Of a DNA stretch of 44,015 nucleotides, positions 32,423-41,163 are shown piece after piece. Source of the DNA: Desulforudis sp. (GTDB lineage Bacteria; Bacillota; Desulfotomaculia; Desulfotomaculales; Desulforudaceae); NCBI GenBank assembly GCA_003604975.1, contig QZIR01000068.1, positions 1 through 44,015 on the forward strand, given 5' to 3'. Numbering within the stretch: the first letter of the stretch is position 1; each line of letters begins with the position of its first letter. The position numbers and the translations under genes are program-made. The notes under the pieces are model-generated. The model worked only from the letters and a program-made list of their open reading frames with translations. It was not told where the DNA came from and did no database searches.

Positions 32423-33496
32423 CTAACTCCGGACCTCCCAGAGACGGACGTACAGCTGGTGCACCGTCCCGCCGGCATCGACGCGAATCGGGTACGACCG
32501 GTCGTTCTTGAACTTCATATCGTGTACCCCCCAGGTTACGGTCGCGTCTTTTCCAACCGGCACGTAGCCCACCGGGCGGCTGTGCGGGTGCCGTTCCACC
32601 ACGGGCAGACCGGCGTCTAAAACGGCGCCGTAGATGACCGTCGACATCCGGCAAACCCCGCCACCGACCGTGGGGACCGAGCGGTTGCCGCTGATTGCGT
32701 AACCCCTGACGAAGCCCCGCTCAGTGGTGCGCCGCCCAACCGCCTGGTTGTAGGAGAACACCGTTCCGGGGGGAACCACCGTCCCGTTCAGGTACTTGCT
32801 CGCCTGGACCGCGTTGAGCATGTTGTTGTAGGCCGACGCAGTATTGAAGTTCACCACGCATTCGCCAAGCAGCTGTAGGGCTGGCAGTGTCACGATCTGC
32901 CGTTTCTCCTCAAGCGCGCTGATCAAGGCCCACGGGGCCTCGGGGACCAGAGCGAAGTTGCCGCCGCCGGCCTCCCGTACTTCCCGCTCAAAAAAATGGA
33001 CCAGAGCGGAGACGGTATGCTCGCTCCGGTCCGGGAGCAGCCATACGCTGCCCGGCCGCGACCAGTGACGTTGGCTGAGGCTCAGGTCAAGGATGGAGTA
33101 ACCCGGAGGGGGGCATTCCAGGACCAGGTAAGACCAGTCTCCCACCTGGACCACCGTACCGGTGATCTCCTCCACCGGTTCGGGCTGCTCCACAGGTGTC
33201 GCCGGCAGGTGATCCAGCACCGAGCCCGGCACGAAGGTGGTGCCCTGCAGGGTCACACTGGGACGCTCCAGGGTATGCTCCACCTCGTTGATGTACACCG
33301 ACGCCGCTCCCGGTACAAACCGAATGGTTCCGGCCGGCCAGTGTCCGGTAACCTGCCGGCCGTCCCAACCCACGGTGATTCCCTGTCGCTCGAAGGCCAC
33401 CCGGGCCGGAACCATTACCGACCCCCAGGCCTGTGTAGCAAGCAGCGAAACCTGAAAAAGCACCAGTACTGCCAACACTGTGAACCGTCTCACCAT
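32423..33496 (-). CDS. Secreted VanW-family protein
   Basis: 357 aa from ATG 33496 (GGGGGAGGCGG upstream). A signal peptide covers about 1-25. A stalk-like beta region (VAFERQGITVGWDGRQVTGH; TTFVPGSVLDHL) and a middle domain precede the VanW domain at about 230-340: NTASAYNNMLNAVQASKYLN, VPPGTVFSYNQAVGRRTTER, GGGVCRMSTVIYGAVLDAGL, ERHPHSRPVGYVP. VanW is an accessory of some vancomycin-resistance clusters, but most homologues, as here without vanA/H/X, are wall-associated proteins of unknown function. Its 3' end precedes the ribosome site of the U32-like gene, forming an operon. Confidence 0.88.
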   Translation of the reverse strand: MVRRFTVLAVLVLFQVSLLATQAWGSVMVPARVAFERQGITVGWDGRQVTGHWPAGTIRFVPGAASVYINEVEHTLERPSVTLQGTTFVPGSVLDHLPATPVEQPEPVEEITGTVVQVGDWSYLVLECPPPGYSILDLSLSQRHWSRPGSVWLLPDRSEHTVSALVHFFEREVREAGGGNFALVPEAPWALISALEEKRQIVTLPALQLLGECVVNFNTASAYNNMLNAVQASKYLNGTVVPPGTVFSYNQAVGRRTTERGFVRGYAISGNRSVPTVGGGVCRMSTVIYGAVLDAGLPVVERHPHSRPVGYVPVGKDATVTWGVHDMKFKNDRSYPIRVDAGGTVHQLYVRLWEVRS

Positions 33497-33702
33497 AGAC
33501 CCACCGCCTCCCCCTGTCCGCTCCAATAGATGGAACCACAGTCTCTAACTATGCATACGCGGAAAACGGCGGTTGGTGTACCAAAAGTTTTGGGGGCAAG
33601 GATCGGCGCCGGAGATACGATCGGGTAATGCGGGAAATACTATGCCCGAGAATCCTGAGGGTACGTTGCAGTCGAAGCTTTGGCCTTCTAAGGGGGATAA
33701 GG

Positions 33703-36285
33703 ATGTCCGACACGGATAAAGAGATTCCGCAGATCATTGACCGCTTGGTAGACAATGCGCAGGCCGCCTACCGGGAGTACCTGGATATGGACCAGGACAC
33801 TGTAGACCGGATCGTACGGGCCGCTGCCCTGGCCGGGGTGGACCGACACATGGAACTGGCCCGGATGGCGCTGGAGGAAACCGGACGCGGAGTCTATGAG
33901 GATAAGGTTATCAAGAACCTATTTGCCACCGAATATATTTACCACGATATCAAATACGACCGGACGGTAGGAGTGATTCGGGACAATGAGGAGGAAGGGT
34001 ACATTGAGATCGCCGAACCGGCCGGGGTAATCGCCGCCCTGACCCCGGTAACTAACCCGACCTCCACTACCCTGTTCAAGAGCCTGATTGCGCTCAAAAC
34101 GCGCAACCCGATCATCTTCAGTTTTCACCCCGGCGCCCGCCGCTCCAGCGCAGCCGCCGCCTGGGCGCTGCGTGACGCCGCAGTGGCGGCCGGCGCCCCG
34201 TCCCACTGTATTCAATGGCTTGGGGTCCCGACCAAGGAAGCCTCCCGGACCCTTCTCCACCACCCCGGCGTAACCCTGATCCTGGCTACGGGAGGGGAGC
34301 AGATGGTCCGGGCCGCCTACAGCGCCGGTCGCCCGGCCCTAGGGGTGGGACCGGGAAACGTGCCCTGCTACATAGAACAATCCGCTAACCTCAGACGGGC
34401 CGTCCACGACCTCGTACTCAGCAAGACCTTCGACAACGGAATGATCTGCGCCTCCGAACAGGCCGTGATTGTCGACCGTGCCGTAGCCGCGGAAGTCCGT
34501 ACCCTGATGGAAAAACTGGGCTGCTATTTCGCGCAGCCGGAGGAGATCTCGTGCCTGGAGGCCCTGGCCACCTGCGGGGAGGTGTGTTCGCTGAACCCCG
34601 ACGTGGTCGGGAGGAGCGCGGTTCAGATCGCGGAGATGTCCGGCATCCAAGTTCCGACCGACACCAAAATTTTGGTGACCGAACAGGGCGGGGTAGGCAA
34701 GGAGTTTCCGCTCTCCCGCGAGAAACTCAGCCCGATCCTGGCCTATTACGTGGTCGGGGACTACCGGGAAGGGACTGAGCGGGCGGTAGAGATGGTCTCT
34801 TTCGGAGGTCTTGGACACTCCGCCGTTATCCATTCAGAAAACAAGGAGATCATTGAGCACTTCGCGGGCCGAATTTCGGTGGGGCGGATCATCGTCAATG
34901 CCCCGGCCAGCCAGGGAGCGATCGGGGATCTGTACAACAACCTTACCCCTTCACTGACCCTGGGCTGCGGCTACGTCGGACACAACACCACCACGGCCAA
35001 CGTCACCGCGCTCAACCTGGTCACCGTAAAGCGGGTGGCCCGGCGACGGGTGAACATGCAGTGGTTTAAGGTGCCCAACCGGATCTATTTTGAGAGCGGC
35101 GCCCTACAGTACCTCGCCAAGATGAACGACCTAAACCGCGCCTTCATCGTCACCGACCCCGTACTGTCCGACCTCGGCTATGTGGAACGGGTGCTGCGGC
35201 ACCTGGACAAGCGCCGGAACCGCGTGGCCGTGGAGGTGTTCCAGGATGTTGAACCCAACCCATCCCTGGAGACCGTCCAAAAAGGGGTCGCGATTATGTC
35301 CGGGTTTAAGCCTGACACCATCATCGCCCTCGGGGGCGGTTCAGTCATTGACGCGGCCAAGGGGATGTGGCTGTTTTACGAGCATCCGGAAGTGGAGTTC
35401 GATTTCATGAAACTGAAGTTCATGGATATGCGCAAGCGTACCTACAAGTATCCCCGCACCCGCCGAAGAACCCAACTGGTGGCCATTCCCACCACCTCGG
35501 GCAGCGGCTCAGAGGTGACGGCCTTCGCGGTGATCACCGACCGCGGTCGCGACATCAAGTACCCGCTGGCCGATTACGAGCTGACCCCGGACGTGGCGAT
35601 CATCGACGTAGACCTGGCCATGGGACAGCCGCCCGGCCTGACCGTAGACGCCGGTCTGGATGTGCTCACCCACGCCATCGAGGCCTACGTCTCGGTAATG
35701 GCCTCCGACTACACTGACGCGCTGGCCCTGAAGGCCGTGGAACTGGTTTTTGAATACCTGCCCAGGGTCGTCCGCCAGCCGGGCGACCGCCTGGCCCGAG
35801 AGAAGATGCACAACGCCGCAACCATCGCCGGGATGGCCTTCACCAACGCCTTCCTCGGGGTCAACCATGCATTGGGGCACAAGCTCGGCGGCGAATTCAA
35901 CCTGCCCCACGGCCGGGCCAACGCCGTGCTGATGCCCCACGTGATCGCTTACAACGCCTCGCCCCCGACCAAGCTGACCGCCTGGCCCAAGTACGAGTAC
36001 TACAAGGCCCCCGAGCGATACCGGGACATCGCGCGGCAGCTTGGACTGCCCGCCACTAACAACGACGAGGCCGTGCAAAGCCTGATCGGGGCGGTCAGGG
36101 GTCTGATGCAAGAAATGGGAATGCCCGGGAACATCCGGGACTGCGGGGTGAACGAACAGGAGTTCTTTGCCAAGCTGCCTCTCCTGGCGGAGAAGGCCTT
36201 TGAGGACCAAACCGTCATCACCAACCCGCGGATGCCGCTGGTTTCCGAGCTGAAATCGATCCTGCGCGCCGCCTGGGACGGCTAA
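33703..36285 (+). CDS. adhE: Bifunctional acetaldehyde-CoA / alcohol dehydrogenase AdhE
   Basis: An 860-aa fermentative enzyme that reduces acetyl-CoA to acetaldehyde and then ethanol with NADH. The N-terminal aldehyde dehydrogenase half has VTNPTSTTLFKSLIALKTRN and catalytic Cys249 in FDNGMICASEQ. The C-terminal iron-dependent alcohol dehydrogenase half (about 450-860) has ALGGGSVIDAAKGMW, PTTSGSGSEVTAFAVITD and HALGHKLGGEFNLPHGRANA with the metal-binding His residues. ATG 33703 follows AAGGGGG; the frame stays open to 33628 without family similarity. The full length indicates an intact, spirosome-forming type. It stands alone and diverges from the vanW-like gene. Confidence 0.95.
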   Translation: MSDTDKEIPQIIDRLVDNAQAAYREYLDMDQDTVDRIVRAAALAGVDRHMELARMALEETGRGVYEDKVIKNLFATEYIYHDIKYDRTVGVIRDNEEEGYIEIAEPAGVIAALTPVTNPTSTTLFKSLIALKTRNPIIFSFHPGARRSSAAAAWALRDAAVAAGAPSHCIQWLGVPTKEASRTLLHHPGVTLILATGGEQMVRAAYSAGRPALGVGPGNVPCYIEQSANLRRAVHDLVLSKTFDNGMICASEQAVIVDRAVAAEVRTLMEKLGCYFAQPEEISCLEALATCGEVCSLNPDVVGRSAVQIAEMSGIQVPTDTKILVTEQGGVGKEFPLSREKLSPILAYYVVGDYREGTERAVEMVSFGGLGHSAVIHSENKEIIEHFAGRISVGRIIVNAPASQGAIGDLYNNLTPSLTLGCGYVGHNTTTANVTALNLVTVKRVARRRVNMQWFKVPNRIYFESGALQYLAKMNDLNRAFIVTDPVLSDLGYVERVLRHLDKRRNRVAVEVFQDVEPNPSLETVQKGVAIMSGFKPDTIIALGGGSVIDAAKGMWLFYEHPEVEFDFMKLKFMDMRKRTYKYPRTRRRTQLVAIPTTSGSGSEVTAFAVITDRGRDIKYPLADYELTPDVAIIDVDLAMGQPPGLTVDAGLDVLTHAIEAYVSVMASDYTDALALKAVELVFEYLPRVVRQPGDRLAREKMHNAATIAGMAFTNAFLGVNHALGHKLGGEFNLPHGRANAVLMPHVIAYNASPPTKLTAWPKYEYYKAPERYRDIARQLGLPATNNDEAVQSLIGAVRGLMQEMGMPGNIRDCGVNEQEFFAKLPLLAEKAFEDQTVITNPRMPLVSELKSILRAAWDG

Positions 36286-36362
36286 AAGTAGGGTTTTCCG
36301 GGGGCAAAGCAAAACCAGGCCCGTCGCCAGACCCGATCTAAGATGCTCACCCGTTAACCGGT

Positions 36363-36590
36363 TTACTTGAGGGAATTATTATCGGCCAGCCACTTGGCCC
36401 ACTCCCGCCACTGTTCCTCGGTCCACTGCTCAAGGCTCTCCTGATCCACGCTGGGAGGCAGGCTAAAGCGCGCGCACAACTCGTCATAGTGTCTCTTGAC
36501 TTCTTTCTTCAGTTCCTCGCCGTGCAAATCATTCAGAGCACGGCGCAGACTCTCGTTCAAGGCCCAAAGGTGGCCCCCGTCTACCTTCAT
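36363..36590 (-). CDS. Small acidic/basic helical protein of unknown function
   Basis: 75 aa, charged and mainly helical, with four Trp in EQWTEEQWREWAKWLADN. The upstream GGGAGG and AAGGAG support translation from ATG 36590. Codon use is like its neighbours. I do not recognise the family; homologues are likely restricted to related Clostridia. It is convergent with adhE (77 bases between stops). Confidence 0.6.
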   Translation of the reverse strand: MKVDGGHLWALNESLRRALNDLHGEELKKEVKRHYDELCARFSLPPSVDQESLEQWTEEQWREWAKWLADNNSLK

Positions 36591-36822
36591 CGTCTCCTTC
36601 AGCCTCCCGTTCTATCAATCTTGTACCGTGCGGTTAGTTATTCGACAAATGATCTCCCATTCCTGCCCCGGGACTTAACATGTATATACAGACATAAAAG
36701 AAAAAAACGCAACGTACCTTGGACCCTACCAGGTAGGATGGTCTGATCGGACTGGAGGGAGGTGGTATTAATCCCGTGAAAACCGGCTGCTCGCCGTGCC
36801 AACGCACGTTGCCGAACGGGAT

Positions 36823-36942
36823 CTAAACCCGGTTAGCCACCGGGCAGGGCTTCTCCCCGACTGCCGACCCGCCGCCGGAAGCCTGAGGCCCAGCACCAGA
36901 ATACAGGTACGCCGCGTAATAAACCACTTTCTCGATATTCAT
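36823..36942 (-). CDS. Possible 39-aa protein downstream of era
   Basis: An ATG frame of 39 codons, MNIEKVVYYAAYLYSGAGPQ followed by a Gly/Ser/Pro-rich tail, 65 bases after the era stop on the same strand. A weak CAGGGGCG precedes it. In related genomes this spot often holds the small yqzL gene before recO, but this sequence does not look like YqzL. The rest of the interval 36591-37007 shows nothing I can name. Confidence 0.4.
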   Translation of the reverse strand: MNIEKVVYYAAYLYSGAGPQASGGGSAVGEKPCPVANRV

Positions 36943-37007
36943 CTAATTCGCCCCTGTCTGGGGAAATCCTGCCATATATTCAAATTTATTAGAAGGGCGG
37001 CACCAAA

Positions 37008-37901
37008 TCAACCCTGCCGGTCAAAACCAAAGTCCTGGAGGGCGCGTTCGTTCTGTCTCCAGCCCGGTTTGACCTTTACCCACAATTCTAGAAAAACCTT
37101 CATTCCCAGGGTTTTCTCGATTTCAACCCGCGCCTTTTGCCCGATCTGTTTCATCATCTCCCCGCCCTGGCCGATCAGGATGACCTTCTGCGAATCACGC
37201 TCCACGTAGATGGTCGCCCTGATCACCTTGACCCCCTTCTCGCCGTCTCGAACCTCATCGATGACCACCGCCACGCTGTGCGGCACCTCCTGCCTGGTCA
37301 GCCAGAGCACCTTCTCCCGGACAAGTTCCGATAGGATCAGGTTCTCCGGCTGGTCGGTCACCACATCCTCGGGGTAGTACTGCGGTCCTTCCGGAAGATA
37401 ACCGATCATTAAGGGCAGCAACCGGTCCAGATTCTCCCCGGTACGTGCAGACACCGGCACGATCTCGGTAAAGTCGAACTGCTTGCTGAAAAAAGAGATC
37501 AGCGGCAGCAGCTGTGGTTTCTCGACCCGGTCGACCTTGTTGATTACCAGTATGACCGGGGTTTTAGTTCCCTTCAGTTTCTCCAGGATAAACTCATCAC
37601 CCGGACCGCTTGCCTTGTCGGCATCCACCACCATCAGGATCAGGTCCACATCACCAATGGTCCCCAAGGCGGAATCCACCATCATCTGCCCGAGGCGATG
37701 CTTCGGCTTATGAATCCCGGGCGTGTCCACAAAGACGATCTGGGCCTGGGGTGTGGTGAGCACCGACCGGATTCGGTGCCTGGTGGTCTGCGGCTTGTCG
37801 GAGATGATCGCCACCTTCTGCCCAACCAGGCTGTTCAGGAGCGTCGATTTGCCCACGTTCGGACGACCGATAATGCTTACGAAACCAGACTTGAATCCCA
37901 T
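37008..37901 (-). CDS. era: GTPase Era
   Basis: A 297-aa GTP-binding protein needed for 30S subunit assembly; it binds the 3' end of 16S rRNA. G1 is GRPNVGKST, G2 lies in KPQTTRHRIRSV, G3 is DTPGIH, G4 is NKVD, and the KH RNA-binding domain occupies the last 90 residues (VILIGQGGEMMKQIGQKARV, then LELWVKVKPGWR). ATG 37901 follows AAGGAAAAG; an upstream in-frame start at 37925 adds a Cys-rich octapeptide not found in Era. It is the last main gene of the operon, separated from cdd by a repeat cluster. Confidence 0.95.
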   Translation of the reverse strand: MGFKSGFVSIIGRPNVGKSTLLNSLVGQKVAIISDKPQTTRHRIRSVLTTPQAQIVFVDTPGIHKPKHRLGQMMVDSALGTIGDVDLILMVVDADKASGPGDEFILEKLKGTKTPVILVINKVDRVEKPQLLPLISFFSKQFDFTEIVPVSARTGENLDRLLPLMIGYLPEGPQYYPEDVVTDQPENLILSELVREKVLWLTRQEVPHSVAVVIDEVRDGEKGVKVIRATIYVERDSQKVILIGQGGEMMKQIGQKARVEIEKTLGMKVFLELWVKVKPGWRQNERALQDFGFDRQG

Positions 37902-37936
37902 CTTTTCCTTCAAACAACAACACACCCCTTCTAAAG

Positions 37937-38172
37937 GGTGCCAGGCACTTAACTTATTCTTAACTTATTAACTTTTGCTTGAGCCTGGACACCAACCCTT
38001 CCATTATGTCCCCCTGTCTTCGCCATACCAATATCTTTCCCTGAAAAAGGTGCCACAAAAAATGGTGCACTTAACCTATTAACTTCTGCTTGAGGAGGAT
38101 GTGGGCTTTGTGTTGAGGCGGCTGATGAAGACAATAATCCCCCATAAGTTAATAAGTTAGGTGCCTGGCACC
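37937..38172. repeat. Palindromic (REP/MITE-like) repeat cluster between era and cdd
   Basis: Three related units share the core AAGTTAATAAGTTAAGTGCC followed by TGGCACC (or a variant). They lie at 37937-37985, about 38054-38099 and 38140-38172, the last inverted relative to the other two. The outer ends GGTGCCAGGCAC (37937) and its inverse GGTGCCTGGCACC (38160-38172) give the block terminal inverted repeats. A single degenerate piece, CACCAGGCACTTAA, occurs near 12090. No transposase gene is inside. The right end runs into the 3' end of cdd. Confidence 0.75.
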
Positions 38173-38561
38173 ATGCTGAAGGCTTCGGGGAGCAGCTGCA
38201 GAAGTGTGCGGGAACGGAAACGACCCGTGCGGTCGGCCATGATCACCCGTAATTCGGGGGCGAATTCGCTCATTACCTGCAGGCAGGCGCCGCAGGGGCG
38301 GCAGTAGTCATCGCTCGGACCGGCTATTGCCAAAGCCGTAAACGTCCGGGAACCTTCAGAGACTGCCTTAAAGAGCGCAACCCTTTCGGCGCACACGGTG
38401 AGCCCATAGGACGCGTTTTCGACGTTACACCCGGTGAACACGCGCCCGTCCCGGGTTAGCAGGGCCGCGCCAACGTGGAAGTTGGAATAGGGTGCGTAAG
38501 CCTGCTCGCGGGCGGCCAGGGCCATCCTGACCAGTTCCGCGTCAGACGGCCCACTCGTCAT
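38157..38561 (-). CDS. cdd: Cytidine deaminase Cdd with a repeat-derived C-terminus
   Basis: A 134-aa zinc enzyme that converts cytidine and deoxycytidine to uridine forms. The catalytic CAE is in YGLTVCAERVA and the zinc cysteines are in CRPCGACLQ, where the usual Arg (PCGxCRQ) is Leu. Up to LLPEAF the protein is normal. The last residues, VPGT, and the TAA stop come from the palindromic repeat that follows. The ATG overlaps the ybeY stop by four bases. dgkA, usually between ybeY and cdd, is absent. Confidence 0.93.
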   Translation of the reverse strand: MTSGPSDAELVRMALAAREQAYAPYSNFHVGAALLTRDGRVFTGCNVENASYGLTVCAERVALFKAVSEGSRTFTALAIAGPSDDYCRPCGACLQVMSEFAPELRVIMADRTGRFRSRTLLQLLPEAFSMVPGT

Positions 38562-39019
38562 AGTTCAATGCCCATCCCGCTGAGTACCTTATCCTCGCGC
38601 AGGCGCATCCGTTCAGCCTCGGCTTCGTCCACTTCGTGGTCATAGCCGAGCAGGTGCAGCGTACCGTGTACGACCAGCCTCGCCACTTCAGTCTCCAGCG
38701 TCCAGCCGTATTCCATGGCTTGACGCGCCGCCGTGGGAACCGAGATCACCACGTCCCCGAGCAAGAGCGTCGGTACACCCTCTTCATTCACATCTTCCTC
38801 GTCCATCGGAAAGGAGAGCACGTCTGTAGGCTGGTCCTTGTCCCGGTATTCCCGGTTCAGTTTCCGGATCCGCTCGTCATCGACCAGCGCCACGCTCACC
38901 TCGACCCCAGCGGCGCGTTCTTCGTTCACCAGCACTGCCTGGACGGCGTCACTGGCGGCCTGAGCCACGCGATCGATGCCGTCGGTCCTATCCTGTAAGT
39001 TGCTTACTACCACGTTCAT
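38558..39019 (-). CDS. ybeY: Endoribonuclease YbeY
   Basis: A 153-aa zinc-dependent RNase for 16S rRNA 3'-end maturation and ribosome quality control. The metal site HGTLHLLGYDH (H-x3-H-x5-H) is intact, with TDVLSFPM upstream. ATG 39019 has AAGGAGAAAGG upstream; an in-frame longer reading from 39064 lies inside the pgpH gene. The first 32 bases overlap the end of pgpH. Confidence 0.94.
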   Translation of the reverse strand: MNVVVSNLQDRTDGIDRVAQAASDAVQAVLVNEERAAGVEVSVALVDDERIRKLNREYRDKDQPTDVLSFPMDEEDVNEEGVPTLLLGDVVISVPTAARQAMEYGWTLETEVARLVVHGTLHLLGYDHEVDEAEAERMRLREDKVLSGMGIEL

Positions 39020-41153
39020 TCCGGGCCTTTCTCCTTTCCACATCCTTGGCATCAGGATACTCAATTCGACGGTGGAAAATACCCGTCAGGATCCGTACGA
39101 AGGCCGAGCTGATCCGGTTCAGGTCCTGGAAATTGAGGTCGCACTCCTCCAGCTGCCCGTCATCAAGTTTATCCTTAACGATCTTGCGGACCAGGCCTTC
39201 GATCTTACCTTCCGTGGGATTGGACAGCGACCGCACCCCTGCTTCCACGGCGTCCGCCAGCATCACAATCGCCGCCTCGCGGGTCTGGGGCTTCGGTCCC
39301 TCGTATCGGAAATCATCGGCCTTCACAACATTCTTCTCGTCCTGTTCCAGGGCCTTGTGGTAGAAGTAGTTAATAATGCTTGTCCCGTGGTGCTGCTCGA
39401 TGATATCCACGATCTTGCCCGGCAGCTTGTGTTCCCGCGCCATCTCGACGCCGTCCTTCACATGCGAGGTCAGGATCAGCGTGGAGAGTCCGGGGGCGAT
39501 CTTGTCGTGCGGGTTCTCCGCGCTCATCTGATTCTCAATGAAGAAGTACGGGCGCCTGATCTTGCCCACGTCGTGGTAGTAGGCGCCGACCCGGACGGCT
39601 ACGGAATCGCCGCCCACCGCGTCCGCGGCGGCCTCGGCCAGGTTTCCCACAATGATGCTGTGGTGATACGTGCCCGGCGCCTCCAGCAGGAGCTGGCGCA
39701 GCAGCGGCTGAGACGGATTGGACAGTTCCAGGAGCTTTACGGTAGACGTGATCCGGAAGGTGCTTTCCAGGAAGGGCAGCGCCCCGTTGGCCAGGATGGA
39801 AGACAGAAGGCCGTTGCCGACCCCCAGCACCAGGCTCGAAGTGAGCAGGAGTCCCCAGGAGACGTTCGTGATCAGGCCCACCGCGAAAATGGCGACCATA
39901 TTGGCCACGGCCACAAACAGTCCGGCGCGCACCAGGTCGGTACGTTGGCTGAGTTTGGACACGCTGAAGACACCGGCGATACCGCCGACCAGACCGACCA
40001 GGGCGAAACGCAGGTCGTTGCCGGTCATGATCCCGAGCAAGATGGCCATTACCGCCATGACCACAATCGCCAGACGGGAATCGATCAGGATGGCCATCAG
40101 CATTCCAGCCGCTGCCAGGGGCACGCCATACCCCATCAAGGTCCCGAACTCCGGCCACTGGCTTACGTTTACAGCGATGATGATCTTACCCAGGAGGAAC
40201 ACGGTGATCAGGATGATCCCGATCAGGTACAGGTAATTAAAATTACGGTATATCTCCCGGTGCTGCCGGTAAATGTAGAACAGGATCCCACCGAGGAGCA
40301 GCAGGATCATCAGGGCCACCCCGATCACGCTCTTGAAGGGTAGCGGCTGCTGCAGCAGGCCCAGGGCCTGGAGCTTGGCCAGGTGTTCGGCGGTCACGAT
40401 CTCGCCCTCACCGATGACCTTCTCTTCCTTTTTCACAGTCACCTGAACCGGAGGTACCTGATCCATCGCCGCCCGCTGGAGCTGCTCGGTCAGTATGGCG
40501 TTATAGAAGGAATTCGGCCGGAGAAACTCGTTGACTAACCCGCGACCCAGCAATTCGTGCGGCCTGGTAAACCCGGCGTCCCTGACGTCGTCGTACAGTT
40601 GTTTCTTGGCATCGGCCAGGTTCTCCGCCTTAACGCCGCCTTCGCGCTGCATGATCCGTTCAATCATGGCACCCAGTTCCCGCCCCAGGATCTCCAGGTT
40701 TGCGGGGGAACCGTCGGCCAGCGACCCGACCACATCCGCCGGGAGAACAAAGGGCAGGTTCTGCTTGGTTTGCTCGACTTTTTCGGCTCGCTCCAGCGTC
40801 TCGTCGGCCTGGATCGCCCTCAGCGTATTGATTACTTCCGCGACGTCGTCCTGCACCGCCACCGTGACCTTCGGGTCGAAGTCGTACTGTCGCTGCACCT
40901 TGGCCGCTTCCTGGCGCCGGGCTTCCTCCGTCTTGGCCTTGTCTTCAAAGGTCACTGTATGGGGAGCCTTGATAGTGCGCGGCGAAGGCTGACCCACACT
41001 CAGCTTCACATTATGCGGGAACAGCTCCACGGACAGCAGAAAAGTTAGAAAGACAAAGAAACACAGAACCGCAGCTGCCCGGCGGACCCTCTCTCTGCGG
41101 AACGCTGTTGACAGACCAACACCTGATTTATGGATTAGGTCCCGCAGACCCAT
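38988..41153 (-). CDS. pgpH: PgpH/YqfF-type 7TM-HD cyclic-di-AMP phosphodiesterase
   Basis: A 721-aa membrane enzyme. TM1 lies near residues 28-46, a large extracytoplasmic 7TMR-HDED domain extends to about 290, seven TM segments fill about 295-485, and a cytoplasmic HD domain covers about 510-700 (PGTYHHSIIVGNLAEAAADA; YHDVGKIRRPYFFIENQ; EQHHGTSI). In Listeria PgpH this HD domain hydrolyses c-di-AMP. ATG 41153 has TAGGAGTG upstream and follows phoH by ten bases; an in-frame start at 41201 would overlap phoH. Part of the phoH-pgpH-ybeY-cdd-era operon. Confidence 0.92.
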   Translation of the reverse strand: MGLRDLIHKSGVGLSTAFRRERVRRAAAVLCFFVFLTFLLSVELFPHNVKLSVGQPSPRTIKAPHTVTFEDKAKTEEARRQEAAKVQRQYDFDPKVTVAVQDDVAEVINTLRAIQADETLERAEKVEQTKQNLPFVLPADVVGSLADGSPANLEILGRELGAMIERIMQREGGVKAENLADAKKQLYDDVRDAGFTRPHELLGRGLVNEFLRPNSFYNAILTEQLQRAAMDQVPPVQVTVKKEEKVIGEGEIVTAEHLAKLQALGLLQQPLPFKSVIGVALMILLLLGGILFYIYRQHREIYRNFNYLYLIGIILITVFLLGKIIIAVNVSQWPEFGTLMGYGVPLAAAGMLMAILIDSRLAIVVMAVMAILLGIMTGNDLRFALVGLVGGIAGVFSVSKLSQRTDLVRAGLFVAVANMVAIFAVGLITNVSWGLLLTSSLVLGVGNGLLSSILANGALPFLESTFRITSTVKLLELSNPSQPLLRQLLLEAPGTYHHSIIVGNLAEAAADAVGGDSVAVRVGAYYHDVGKIRRPYFFIENQMSAENPHDKIAPGLSTLILTSHVKDGVEMAREHKLPGKIVDIIEQHHGTSIINYFYHKALEQDEKNVVKADDFRYEGPKPQTREAAIVMLADAVEAGVRSLSNPTEGKIEGLVRKIVKDKLDDGQLEECDLNFQDLNRISSAFVRILTGIFHRRIEYPDAKDVERRKARNERGSKQLTG

Positions 41154-41163
41154 TCCGTCACTC

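Noticed and set aside
36751-36900. Possible structured RNA or riboswitch, and a 16-codon peptide starting GTG behind GGGAGGTGG
   Set aside because: The region is GC-rich with partial complementarity but fits no riboswitch consensus I could recall, and the peptide is too short to support.
37949-38134. 61-codon minus-strand frame between era and cdd
   Set aside because: It consists largely of palindromic repeat units.
38976-40343. 455-codon open frame on the plus strand
   Set aside because: It is antisense to pgpH. Its composition (His, Gln and Asp rich) is the mirror of a membrane-protein gene, and it has no recognisable domain.
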